Below are positions 1-6,837 of a stretch of DNA of 9,777 nucleotides, in pieces. The notes beneath the pieces were generated by a model. That model made no database searches, had not been told where the DNA came from, and saw nothing but the letters and a program-made list of their open reading frames with translations. Within the stretch, counting starts at the first letter, position 1. Each line of letters begins with the position of its first letter. The stretch is from positions 1 through 9,777 of the forward strand of contig JAFAVN010000373.1 of the NCBI GenBank assembly GCA_019242435.1, read 5' to 3'. Made by a program: the position numbers and the translations under genes. The DNA comes from Verrucomicrobiota bacterium (GTDB lineage Bacteria > Verrucomicrobiota > Verrucomicrobiia > Chthoniobacterales > JAFAMB01).

Positions 1-28
1 CCATCAGACATTCATAACGCGTTTTCAT
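1..28 (-). CDS. rpsF: Small-subunit ribosomal protein S6, N-terminal 9 codons only (cut by window start)
   Basis: An ATG on the minus strand at 28-26 opens a frame reading MKTRYECLM before the window ends. S6 proteins begin with a short M-(K/R)-x-x-Y-E-x-(x)-(x)-(M/V) first beta strand, and this start fits that pattern, including the Tyr-Glu pair. The start lies only 7 bases after the pth stop codon. Gene order supports the call: pth followed by rpsF (then commonly ssb, rpsR, rplI) is a recurrent bacterial arrangement. S6 binds the central domain of 16S rRNA together with S18 in the 30S platform. Only nine residues are visible, so the identification rests on the short motif plus context. No Shine-Dalgarno sequence is visible before the ATG, so translational coupling to pth is plausible. 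Confidence 0.7.
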
Positions 29-35
29 AATGTAA

Positions 36-605
36 TCAATTGTTTTCTGCGCGATTGAATATATTCATCGCTGCTTCTATTCCTTCATCCGCAACTTTGC
101 GAATGGCTTCCGTTGCTCTCTCCACGGATCGGTCAACTGTTTCTTGCTCCGCTTTTGAGAAAGTGCTGAGTACATGGTCCACGAGATCGGCGCTATCTGC
201 CGCGGCTCCAACCCCAATCCTTAAGCGAGGGAATTCTGTTCCGAAATGGGCGATGATCGACTTTAGCCCATTATGACCGCCATCGCTCCCTGATTCACGC
301 AAGCGCAACTTGCCGAGCGGCAGGGCGACGTCGTCTACTACCGTAAGGAGTTCGTCCGCCTGGATCCGAAAATAATGGCCGATGGCGGCAACCGAATCCC
401 CGCTCCGGTTCATATACGTCATCGGCTTCACCAGGATAATCTCACCCCAGCGCGTCCAAGTGCAATTCCACTTGGACGCAGGCGCAAAGGAGAGGTTTTC
501 CTGTTGCGCCAGCCGATCGAGGACCATGAAACCGATGTTATGACGGGTGCCGGCGTACTCTGAGCCCGGATTTCCGAGACCGACCAGCAGCCGCAAAAAT
601 GCCAT
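36..605 (-). CDS. pth: Peptidyl-tRNA hydrolase (Pth, bacterial type)
   Basis: This cytoplasmic esterase cleaves peptidyl-tRNAs released from stalled or aborted ribosomes and so recycles tRNA. The 189 residues are a normal family length. The N-terminus carries the signature VGLGNPGSEYAGTRHNIGF, giving Asn12 and the catalytic His22. The KPMTYMNRSG block supplies Asn66. VVDDVALPLGKLRLR contains the Asp that orients the histidine (Asp92 by alignment to E. coli Asp93). SDGGHNGLKSI supplies the third substrate-contacting Asn (Asn112). All key residues are present, so the enzyme should be active. The ATG at 605 starts 14 bases after the rplY stop and there is no evident Shine-Dalgarno sequence. It sits in a minus-strand block with prs and rplY upstream and rpsF 7 bases downstream, which suggests cotranscription with translation genes. 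Confidence 0.97.
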   Translation of the reverse strand: MAFLRLLVGLGNPGSEYAGTRHNIGFMVLDRLAQQENLSFAPASKWNCTWTRWGEIILVKPMTYMNRSGDSVAAIGHYFRIQADELLTVVDDVALPLGKLRLRESGSDGGHNGLKSIIAHFGTEFPRLRIGVGAAADSADLVDHVLSTFSKAEQETVDRSVERATEAIRKVADEGIEAAMNIFNRAENN

Positions 606-619
606 TGCGGAAACGGGGA

Positions 620-1294
620 TTAGGACTCTGCCGACGCACCGGCGCCTTCTTCAGGTTTCTTTGCAGTGATCACTTCGGGTGCAGCCGGCGCTGCTTCAGC
701 AGCTGCCACTTCTTCTTCTTCAACTCGGGCTTCACTGACCGACACAACCGTCAGATCCTCATCTACCAGTGCTTCAACGCCGCTGGGCAATTTGAGATCT
801 TTTACGTGAACTGAATCGCCGATATCCAGGTTAGTAACGTCCACTTCAATGCGTTCTGGTAAATCCCCTGGAAGACACTCCACTTCAATGCTTCGCAGGA
901 TATGCTCCAACAAACCGCCGCCCGTCTTGACTCCTACCGGTTCTCCCACGGTTTCGATCGGCACCTCAGCCGTCAGTTTCTCGGTGGCGGACACGGCATG
1001 GAAATCGACGTGGACGACCTCGGGTTGTAACGGATCACGCTGGATCTCCTGGATCATCGCGAGGGAACTATGTTTGCTTTCACCATCAACGATCTCGAGC
1101 TCCAGCAGGATATTCTCGCTGGCAGCGCGTGCCAGCAAGGTCGAGAGCTGACGGCTGTTTATCTCGAGGTTGATCGGCTCCCGGTCTCCTCCATAGAACA
1201 CCGCGGGGATCAGCCCTTGTTTGCGAACCTTTTTTATTGCATTGCGGCCGACCTGCGCCCGCTTCTGCACCGTCAATTTAGCTTGTTGCGCCAT
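620..1294 (-). CDS. rplY: Large-subunit ribosomal protein L25, long TL5/CTC form
   Basis: L25 binds 5S rRNA in the central protuberance of the 50S subunit. The 224-residue protein has the two-domain CTC/TL5 architecture rather than the short E. coli form of about 94 residues. Residues 1-95 form the L25 beta-barrel, with the typical RxxxGRNAIKKVRKQGLIPAV segment at about 12-32 and IQRDPLQPEVVHVDFHAV at about 84-101. Residues 102-185 are the C-terminal TL5 domain (EVPIETVGEPVGVKTGGGLLE, VDVTNLDIGDSVHV). A low-complexity tail rich in Glu and Ala (about 190-224) follows, as is common in such proteins. The start is 9 bases after the prs stop. An AGAAGGA sequence lies inside the last prs codons at 1317-1311, about 16 bases from the ATG, which is longer than usual spacing. 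It is part of the prs-rplY-pth-rpsF block. Confidence 0.96.
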   Translation of the reverse strand: MAQQAKLTVQKRAQVGRNAIKKVRKQGLIPAVFYGGDREPINLEINSRQLSTLLARAASENILLELEIVDGESKHSSLAMIQEIQRDPLQPEVVHVDFHAVSATEKLTAEVPIETVGEPVGVKTGGGLLEHILRSIEVECLPGDLPERIEVDVTNLDIGDSVHVKDLKLPSGVEALVDEDLTVVSVSEARVEEEEVAAAEAAPAAPEVITAKKPEEGAGASAES

Positions 1295-1303
1295 ACTGTG
1301 TCG

Positions 1304-2263
1304 TCACTGTTCCTTCTGGATGTCGAAGAGCGAGCTCACCGACTCATTTGAATAAATTCGTTGAATACCTTCCGCCAAAAGCTCGGCGATCGAGAGCACT
1401 GTGATCCGGCAATCAGGATGGAGCCAGACCGGGGTGCTATCGGTAGTAATTAACTCGAGGATTTCCGATTTGCGCAACCGGTCATGCGCGATCTCGGTGA
1501 AAACAGCGTGGGAAACGCCCGCATAAATATCAAGGGCTCCTTGCTTTTTCAGGAGGGCGGCTGCGCCGGTCAGCGTGCCGGCAGTCTCGGTAAGATCGTC
1601 CACCATGAGAACGTTCTTCCCGGCAACATCACCGATCACCGTCATCGCCTCGGTTTCAGTCGGCGTGATGCGCCGCTTGCCAACGATAGCCAGGGTGGCC
1701 CCAAGTGCTTCTGCGTAAGCCGATGCCAGCTTCAGACCGCCCACGTCCGGAGAAACGATTACCAGGTTTTCCAGTTTTTTCTGGCGGATGTAACGGATGA
1801 GGACGGGAGCCGCGTACAAATGGTCTACCGGGATATCGAAAAAGCCCTGGATCTGTTGGGCATGCAGGTCAAGGGTTAAAACGCGATTCGTCCCGGCAGC
1901 CGCCAGCAGATTAGCCACCAGCTTTGCCGTAATCGGGACCCGGGGCTGATCTTTGCGATCCTGGCGAGCGTATCCAAAATAGGGGATAACCGCTGTGATC
2001 CGATATGCGCTTGCCCGTCGAGCCGCATCGATCAGAATCAGCAGCTCCATCATGTTCTGATTTGTCGGCGGACAGGTCGGCTGGACAATAAATACATCCC
2101 GGCCCCGGATATTTTCGTTGATTTTGACCCGGGTTTCGCCGTCTGGAAACGAGCTGACCGTCGCGTTCCCCAAGGGAGCACTCATGCACTTCGCTATTCT
2201 CTTGGCCAGCCCCGGGTGAGCTGACCCTGAGAAGATCTTAACTTCACGGTTGAAAGGAGTCAT
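1304..2263 (-). CDS. prs: Ribose-phosphate pyrophosphokinase (PRPP synthetase, class I)
   Basis: It transfers the pyrophosphate of ATP to ribose 5-phosphate to make PRPP, the precursor for purine, pyrimidine, NAD, histidine and tryptophan synthesis. At 319 residues it is full length. Visible motifs are SFPDGETRVKINENIRGRDVF (about 38-58), the NxNxMMELLILIDAARRASA block (68-86), PYFGYARQDRK (94-104), DLHAQQIQGFFDIP (132-145), the SPDVGG phosphate-binding stretch (171-176) and the PRPP-binding loop VDDLTETAGT (221-230). In many homologues the loop reads DDMIDTAGT or DDMIDTGGT, so the Asp-to-Glu change at residue 226 is conservative and not a sign of inactivation. The start ATG at 2263 gives the expected N-terminus (FSGSAHPGLA). 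There is no Shine-Dalgarno sequence before it. The adjacent rplY and pth make a classic prs-rplY-pth arrangement. Confidence 0.97.
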   Translation of the reverse strand: MTPFNREVKIFSGSAHPGLAKRIAKCMSAPLGNATVSSFPDGETRVKINENIRGRDVFIVQPTCPPTNQNMMELLILIDAARRASAYRITAVIPYFGYARQDRKDQPRVPITAKLVANLLAAAGTNRVLTLDLHAQQIQGFFDIPVDHLYAAPVLIRYIRQKKLENLVIVSPDVGGLKLASAYAEALGATLAIVGKRRITPTETEAMTVIGDVAGKNVLMVDDLTETAGTLTGAAALLKKQGALDIYAGVSHAVFTEIAHDRLRKSEILELITTDSTPVWLHPDCRITVLSIAELLAEGIQRIYSNESVSSLFDIQKEQ

Positions 2264-2325
2264 AGTCCAGGCGACGGGAACCAGGAGACTAATGCGAAAA
2301 CGCTCCTTTGCAAGCAGGGGTTCGC

Positions 2326-2414
2326 GGTTCCAGGTTCCGAGTTTGCTGGCTCCTAGTTCCGAGTTGCCTCTGGCGCCAGAAGGAACGCCTGAATCCCACC
2401 CGAAACTCGGAACC
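2326..2414. repeat. Repeat and palindrome cluster in the dnaE-prs gap
   Basis: The 166-base gap between the dnaE stop and the prs start contains the 10-mer GTTCCGAGTT twice in direct orientation (2334-2343 and 2356-2365) and once inverted (AACTCGGAAC, 2404-2413). A further GGTTCC lies at 2326-2331. The outer pair makes an exact 12-base inverted repeat, GGTTCCGAGTTT at 2333-2344 against AAACTCGGAACC at 2403-2414. Between them sits a perfect 12-base palindrome, TCTGGCGCCAGA, at 2369-2380. In the dnaE transcript this would fold into a long, branched hairpin, but no T-run follows it, so a rho-independent terminator is not clear. The look is that of a REP-type intergenic element that may affect mRNA stability or separate dnaE from prs. 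Function is inference. Confidence 0.7.
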
Positions 2415-2429
2415 GGGGACCAGAAACCC

Positions 2430-5400
2430 TTAACTCAACAACTCCGCCAGCTTTTCTCGGAAATCGGCGTCGTCCCGTACGGAATATCCGTTGTTGGCTC
2501 TGACCTTCAGTTCCTGGCCGTCGTGGCTTCGGAACCGGAGGAAAAGCGGCTGTGGACCCGGGTGTTGCATGACTAATTCGCGCAAGGCCAACAGTTTATC
2601 TTCACTCGTTCGCTCGATAGGGATGTCGATGGTCAGAGCCGCGACCTTTTTACCGCGGGTCACCGAACCAATCTCCGACGCGATCAGGCGAACAGTTTCA
2701 TCGCGTCGCTCAATCTTAGCGGACACGGTCACGATTTTCGCTACTTCCAGATCTCTGCCTGATTTTGCAAAGACGTCCGCCCACACCAATACCTCTACCG
2801 AGCCGGTGAAGTCTTCTAGCGTCATTACCGCGAACGCCTTACCATCTTTCCGGGTAAATTTCTTTTCCAGGGTAGCGATGGACCCGGCAACTTTCACCGA
2901 AGACCGGTCCTCGAGATTGATCAATTCGCTGACCGGGGTGTACTTGCCGCCTTCAATCAGATCACGATAAGCGTCCAACGGATGCCCCGTAACATAGAAC
3001 CCCAGCAGTTCCTTTTCATAAGCGAGCTTTTCGCTGAGCGTCCAAGGCGTGAAATCCGCAGGCTGACCGTTCTTCTTTCGGGCCGGCGCTACCTCGAGAT
3101 CGCCAAAAAGTGAAACCTGTCCCGTGAGTCGGTCCTTCTGGATAGAAGCTCCGGCGGCGAGTGCCTGATCGATTTGAGAAAAGAGCAAGGCTCGATCCTG
3201 GCCCGTGAAATCGAAAGCACCGGCCCGGATCAAGCTTTCCAAGCTTTTCCGATTGACAGAACGCGAGTCCAACCGGCCGCAGTAATCGTCTAAAGATTTG
3301 AATGGGCCGGAACGTTCTCGCTCCTTGATAGCCGCAGCCATCGATGCTTCTCCGATGTTCTTGACCGCGGCCAGGCCGTAGCGGATTCCTTTCCGGCTCG
3401 TTTCCGGAACGAATTTCAAACCGCTCCGGTTAACATCCGGAGGAAGAATCGGTATCCCCATCCGCTGGCATTCCGCCACAAACACCGAAATCTTATCGGT
3501 GTTGTTGACCTCGTTGCTCAACAAACCGGCCATGAACTCTACTGGATAGTTCGCCTTCAAATACGCAGTCTGATAACTGATCAATCCGTAGGCGGCACTG
3601 TGGCTCTTGTTGAACCCATAACCGGCAAATTTCTCCAGCAAGTCGAAGATCGCGTTCGCCTTTTTTTCATCGATGTCATTCACTCGCTTACAACCCTCGA
3701 TAAAATTGACTCGTTCCTTGGCCATTTTCTGCTTGTCCTTCTTGCCCATAGCCCGGCGGAGCAAGTCGGCTTGGCCTAGCGTATATCCGGCCAGCACATT
3801 GGCAGCCCGCTGTACTTGTTCCTGGTAAATCATGATGCCGTAGGTATCCGCGCAGACCTCTTTCAGCAGCGGGTGCTCATACTTGATCTTCGTCAGTCCT
3901 TTCTTCCGCTTGATGTAGTCGGGAATCAGCTCCATCGGCCCCGGCCGATAAAGCGCGACCAGTGCGATAATGTCGTCGAGTGAATTGATATCGAACTGTT
4001 TACAAAGATTGACCATTCCGCCGGATTCCAACTGGAATACGCCCACGGTTTCACCCCGGTTCAACAGGTCGAAGGTGGCGCGGTCTTTCAACGGGATTTC
4101 CTCGAGCGAGAAATGCGGTTCTCGTTGCCTGATCAGAGCGGCTGCGTCGTCCAGGACCGTGAGCGTCTTCAGACCCAGGAAGTCCATTTTCAGCATGCCC
4201 AATTCCGTCAGCGGACCCATGGCATATTGGGTCACAACTTCGTCGTCGTTCCCCCGGCAGAGCGGGATGTATTCATCCAGGGAGCGATCGCCAATAACAA
4301 CTCCCGCCGCGTGAATCCCTGTGTTTCGTGTCAGCCCTTCCAGGACGGTAGCAAAACTCCAGAGTTGCTGGGTCGTTTCTTCGCTATCAACTGCCTGTTT
4401 CAGCTCCGGGTTTTTATCGTAAGCAGCTTTCAAGGTGATCCCCAGCTCGTTCGGGATCATCTTCGCGATCCGATCGGCATCCGAATAACTGAGTCCGATT
4501 ACCCGGCCGACATCGCGGACCACGCTTTTCGCGCCCAGGGTACCAAACGTGATGATCTGTGAGACCGCACGTTCACCATATTTTTGGCGGACATATTCGA
4601 TGACTTCGCCTCGGCGATTCTGGCAAAAATCGACGTCGATATCCGGCGGGCTAACACGTTCCGGGTTCAAGAAGCGTTCGAAAATCAGGCCGAACCGTAA
4701 CGGATCGAGATCGGTAATCGCGAGCACGTAGGCAATCAACGAGCCGGCAGCCGACCCGCGCCCCGGTCCAACGGGGATTCCGTGGGATTTCGCGAAATGA
4801 ATAAAGTCCCAGACAATGAGGAAATAGCTGGTGAATCCCGTTTTCTCGATGACTGAAAGCTCGTAATCGAGCCGGTTCCGCAATTCCGCGTCGCTCTCAG
4901 CACGTTCCCCGAAGCGATTGCGGAATCCCTCATAGCAAAGCTCGCGTAGATATTCTTCCCGGGTTTTGCCGGAAGGCGGTTCGTAGGCCGGATATTTCGA
5001 AACCCCGAAATCGAGTTTCAGGTCGCACATCTCCGAGATCAGCAGCGTGTTGGTCAGAGCCTCCGAGCAATCTGAAAACAATGCGCCCATTTCCGCCGGA
5101 GACTTGAAGTAGACCTCCGTCGGGTACCGCATCCGGCGCTCATCGTGCACCATTGAGCCGGTTCCGATGCAGATCATGACATCGTGCGCCTCATGATGAG
5201 ATCGCTCCAAGAAATGAGCGTCGTTAGCCGCAACTAACGGCAGGCCCAGTTTGGCGGCGATCTTTTTTAGATGGCCGTTGACCAGATGTTGTTGTTCCAA
5301 TCCGTGGTCGTGCAGTTCCAAATAGAAATGATCCGGCCCGAAAATGTCCGCGAATACGCCGGCCGTTTCTTCAGCCTTTTTCAGGTCACCACTCTGGATG

Positions 5401-5843
5401 GCCATGTTGATCTCGCCTTTCAGGCAAGCGCTCATCCCGATCAGCCCTTTGCTATGAGCCGCCAAAAGTGCTTTATCGATGCGCGGCTTATAATGAAACC
5501 CATCAAGGTATGCCGCTGACACCAGCCTGACCAGGTTGCTATATCCAACGATATCCCTGGCCAGCAGCGTAAAATGAAACGAGGCGTCTCGGGCCGACGT
5601 TGCGCTCCGGTCCGTCATCTTGCCGGGCGCCATGTAGATTTCGCAACCGATGATCGGCTTAATACCCGCCTTTTGGGCCGCTTGATAAAATTCCACCGCT
5701 CCATACATGTTTCCATGATCGGTGATCGCCACCGCCGGCATCCCGTATTCCACCGCTTTCTTCATCAGATCCGGGATACGAATCGCGCCGTCGAGAAGAG
5801 AATACTCAGAGTGAAGATGGAGATGAACAAAGGAGTCAGCCAT
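2430..5843 (-). CDS. dnaE: DNA polymerase III alpha subunit (replicative DnaE, DnaE1 type)
   Basis: This is the catalytic subunit of the replicative polymerase. From the chosen ATG at 5843 it has 1137 residues, normal for DnaE. Domains in order: PHP (about 5-290), with HLHLHSEYS at 7-15, TDHGN at 41-45, GCE at 66-68 and a later NDAHF motif; the palm (VGPGRGSAAG ahead of PPDIDVDF), with catalytic Asp401 and Asp403, and the third Asp at 554 in KMDFLGLKTL; the fingers (YRPGPMELIPDYIKRK, IMIYQEQVQ, LLRRAMGKK); a beta-clamp motif QVSLF at 909-913; and an OB fold at about 974-1020. The frame is open upstream to 5918, but those 25 extra residues are not DnaE-like, whereas MADSFVHLHLHSEYS matches the family N-terminus. 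It is transcribed away from the tRNA-Leu gene. There is no Shine-Dalgarno sequence. The PHP metal ligands appear intact, unlike E. coli. Confidence 0.97.
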   Translation of the reverse strand: MADSFVHLHLHSEYSLLDGAIRIPDLMKKAVEYGMPAVAITDHGNMYGAVEFYQAAQKAGIKPIIGCEIYMAPGKMTDRSATSARDASFHFTLLARDIVGYSNLVRLVSAAYLDGFHYKPRIDKALLAAHSKGLIGMSACLKGEINMAIQSGDLKKAEETAGVFADIFGPDHFYLELHDHGLEQQHLVNGHLKKIAAKLGLPLVAANDAHFLERSHHEAHDVMICIGTGSMVHDERRMRYPTEVYFKSPAEMGALFSDCSEALTNTLLISEMCDLKLDFGVSKYPAYEPPSGKTREEYLRELCYEGFRNRFGERAESDAELRNRLDYELSVIEKTGFTSYFLIVWDFIHFAKSHGIPVGPGRGSAAGSLIAYVLAITDLDPLRFGLIFERFLNPERVSPPDIDVDFCQNRRGEVIEYVRQKYGERAVSQIITFGTLGAKSVVRDVGRVIGLSYSDADRIAKMIPNELGITLKAAYDKNPELKQAVDSEETTQQLWSFATVLEGLTRNTGIHAAGVVIGDRSLDEYIPLCRGNDDEVVTQYAMGPLTELGMLKMDFLGLKTLTVLDDAAALIRQREPHFSLEEIPLKDRATFDLLNRGETVGVFQLESGGMVNLCKQFDINSLDDIIALVALYRPGPMELIPDYIKRKKGLTKIKYEHPLLKEVCADTYGIMIYQEQVQRAANVLAGYTLGQADLLRRAMGKKDKQKMAKERVNFIEGCKRVNDIDEKKANAIFDLLEKFAGYGFNKSHSAAYGLISYQTAYLKANYPVEFMAGLLSNEVNNTDKISVFVAECQRMGIPILPPDVNRSGLKFVPETSRKGIRYGLAAVKNIGEASMAAAIKERERSGPFKSLDDYCGRLDSRSVNRKSLESLIRAGAFDFTGQDRALLFSQIDQALAAGASIQKDRLTGQVSLFGDLEVAPARKKNGQPADFTPWTLSEKLAYEKELLGFYVTGHPLDAYRDLIEGGKYTPVSELINLEDRSSVKVAGSIATLEKKFTRKDGKAFAVMTLEDFTGSVEVLVWADVFAKSGRDLEVAKIVTVSAKIERRDETVRLIASEIGSVTRGKKVAALTIDIPIERTSEDKLLALRELVMQHPGPQPLFLRFRSHDGQELKVRANNGYSVRDDADFREKLAELLS

Positions 5844-6006
5844 GTGGATAAGCAAAATAAATCGCCCGGTCGGCCCACACAAGGCATGGCTCAAGAAAAA
5901 CCGACCAAGGACGGACACGGACGAAGGCGAACCGGGAACGGCTGCCGGAATTTCACAGAGTTTGATTTTAAATGGAACTATGGCTTACTTGGCTTCCTCT
6001 GAAAAT
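5844..6006. promoter_or_regulatory. Divergent spacer between dnaE and tRNA-Leu; presumed promoters, weak matches only
   Basis: Both flanking genes point outward, so each needs a promoter here. The best -10-like hexamer for dnaE is TAAAAT on the minus strand (5970-5965, one mismatch to TATAAT), but no convincing -35 lies 17 bases before it. For the tRNA, TTGATT at 5962-5967 is a fair -35, and TTACTT 17 bases later (5985-5990) is a poor -10. The segment 5909-5922 carries an imperfect GGAC iteration. I cannot fix the start sites from the sequence; this entry records the likely location rather than a proven promoter. Confidence 0.3.
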
Positions 6007-6088
6007 GCCGGGGTGGCGAAATTGGCAGACGCGCCAGACTTAGGATCTGGTGGAGCAATCCTTAGGGGTTCGAGTCCCCTCTCCGGCA
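6007..6088 (+). tRNA. tRNA-Leu, anticodon UAG
   Basis: The sequence folds as a class II tRNA. The acceptor stem pairs GCCGGGG (6007-6013) with CTCCGGC (6081-6087), with one G-U pair. The anticodon stem CCAGA/TCTGG (6034-6038 and 6046-6050) closes a seven-base loop CTTAGGA, whose positions 34-36 are TAG. A 13-base variable region at 6051-6063 forms a short GGA/TCC arm, as expected for leucine. The T stem AGGGG/CCCCT closes the loop TTCGAGT (6069-6075). The discriminator base is A6088, as required for leucyl-tRNA synthetase. CCA is not encoded; the next bases are TT, so the end must be added by CCA-adding enzyme. It reads CUN codons, chiefly CUA and CUG. Confidence 0.97.
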
Positions 6089-6104
6089 TTAAGCGCCGGT
6101 TTTT
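6083..6104 (+). terminator. Short terminator-like hairpin overlapping the tRNA-Leu 3' end
   Basis: CCGGC at 6083-6087 pairs perfectly with GCCGG at 6095-6099 across a seven-base loop, and five T residues (6100-6104) follow at once. This has the shape of a small rho-independent terminator for the tRNA transcript. The left arm is the 3' strand of the tRNA acceptor stem, so the hairpin and the mature tRNA fold are mutually exclusive. The stem is only five base pairs, though all G-C. The element also separates the tRNA from the convergent tetR gene, whose stop codon begins at 6114. Confidence 0.55.
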
Positions 6105-6111
6105 GAAGTAT

Positions 6112-6762
6112 TTAGCCTTTGCTGCGCTGAGGCCGTTGTTCCTTGATCCTTTCCGGACTGATTTTGTCCGTAATGGCGGCTGCTAGAACCTGTGCTAGGC
6201 GGAACTCATCGCCAGTTAACGCCTGAGAACATGCCAGTCGAAGGCTCGCCAAGCCGTGTAAGCCGGCCCAGAACAACTCAGCGAGTTCAATGGGTTTGGC
6301 GACCCGCTTTTTTGAACCCACTTGGAGCTCCTCCATTGCCTTCACAAGCAGGCCGAGAGCGGCTTCACCGGTTCCTCCGGAATCGCGGTGGGTAAAAACC
6401 GCTTTCGTGAGTTGCGGGTCAGCCATAAAGATGAGCCGATAAGTTTCGGGGTCGCTCCCAGCGTATTCGAGGTAAGCACGTGCGAAGCCGGCGAGGCGGG
6501 TTGCGGCGTTTTTGCCGGTAACCGCTTGCAAGCTTTCATAGAGCCGCTCCAGTCCGGCGAAACAGAGTTCCTCCGCAATCTGTTCCCTGCTTTGGAAATG
6601 CAGGTAGATGGTAGCCGGTGCGTAATTAATCGCTTCTGCTACCCGCCGCATGGTCAGGGCGGCGAATCCTTGAGAAAGCAGGATGTCGCGGGAGACATCC
6701 AGGATTTTTTGGCGCAACAGCTGTTTACGTTTGGTGCGGCGATCGACAGTCGACACTGGCAC
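6112..6762 (-). CDS. TetR/AcrR-family transcriptional repressor with WHG-type C-terminal domain
   Basis: This is a one-component DNA-binding regulator of 216 residues. The N-terminal helix-turn-helix is clear: KILDVSRDILLSQGFAALTMRRVAEAINYAPATIYLHFQSREQI spans about residues 19-62, with the recognition helix near 47-56. The C-terminal part, including ETYRLIFMADP (106-116) and FWAGLHGLASLRL (164-176), resembles the TetR_C_33/WHG ligand-binding domain. The start is a GTG at 6762; another in-frame GTG at 6756 is equally possible, and I see no ATG or Shine-Dalgarno sequence that decides between them. It is divergent from the SDR gene, and the 70-base gap carries overlapping palindromes suited to TetR binding. 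Autoregulation and control of the SDR gene are therefore the natural inference. The inducer is unknown. Confidence 0.93.
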   Translation of the reverse strand: MPVSTVDRRTKRKQLLRQKILDVSRDILLSQGFAALTMRRVAEAINYAPATIYLHFQSREQIAEELCFAGLERLYESLQAVTGKNAATRLAGFARAYLEYAGSDPETYRLIFMADPQLTKAVFTHRDSGGTGEAALGLLVKAMEELQVGSKKRVAKPIELAELFWAGLHGLASLRLACSQALTGDEFRLAQVLAAAITDKISPERIKEQRPQRSKG

Positions 6763-6793
6763 GCAGCTTAGAGTTGACGTAACCCGAAATCCA

Positions 6794-6837
6794 GTTCAAA
6801 CTGAACGCTGTTCAGTAAACAGTGTTCATATAATGAA
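6794..6837. promoter_or_regulatory. Candidate TetR operator: overlapping palindromes before the SDR gene
   Basis: Several inverted repeats overlap here. CTGAACGCTGTTCAG (6801-6815) has perfect six-base arms around a three-base centre. GTTCA-AAC-TGAAC (6794-6806) is a second perfect palindrome. A larger one pairs TGAACGCTGTT (6802-6812) with AACAGTGTTCA (6818-6828), 10 of 11 positions, around CAGTA. TTCAT-ATA-ATGAA (6825-6837) overlaps the SDR start codon. GAAC-n3-GTTC spacing is typical of TetR-family operators. A perfect TATAAT lies at 6829-6834, partly inside the start codon. Binding here could repress both divergent genes. Sites are seen directly; binding by the neighbouring regulator is inferred. 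Confidence 0.75.

Noticed and set aside
4113..4562. 149-residue frame antisense to dnaE
   Set aside because: It lies opposite the polymerase palm region, whose motifs are conserved; a shadow of codon bias.
5844..5918. Longer dnaE start 25 codons upstream
   Set aside because: The added residues do not resemble a DnaE N-terminus, while MADSFVHLHLHSEYS does; the extension would also consume about half of the promoter spacer.
5842..6186. Plus-strand frame of 114 residues running through the tRNA gene
   Set aside because: It covers the dnaE start, the whole tRNA-Leu and the tetR end; chance frame.
6322..6771. 149-residue frame antisense to tetR
   Set aside because: It is opposite a clear TetR gene with a good helix-turn-helix; no domain is recognisable in the antisense product.
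6683..6832. N-terminal extension of the SDR protein by 50 residues
   Set aside because: It would overlap the tetR coding sequence and run through the operator; the added sequence looks random and the Rossmann fold begins normally after 6833.
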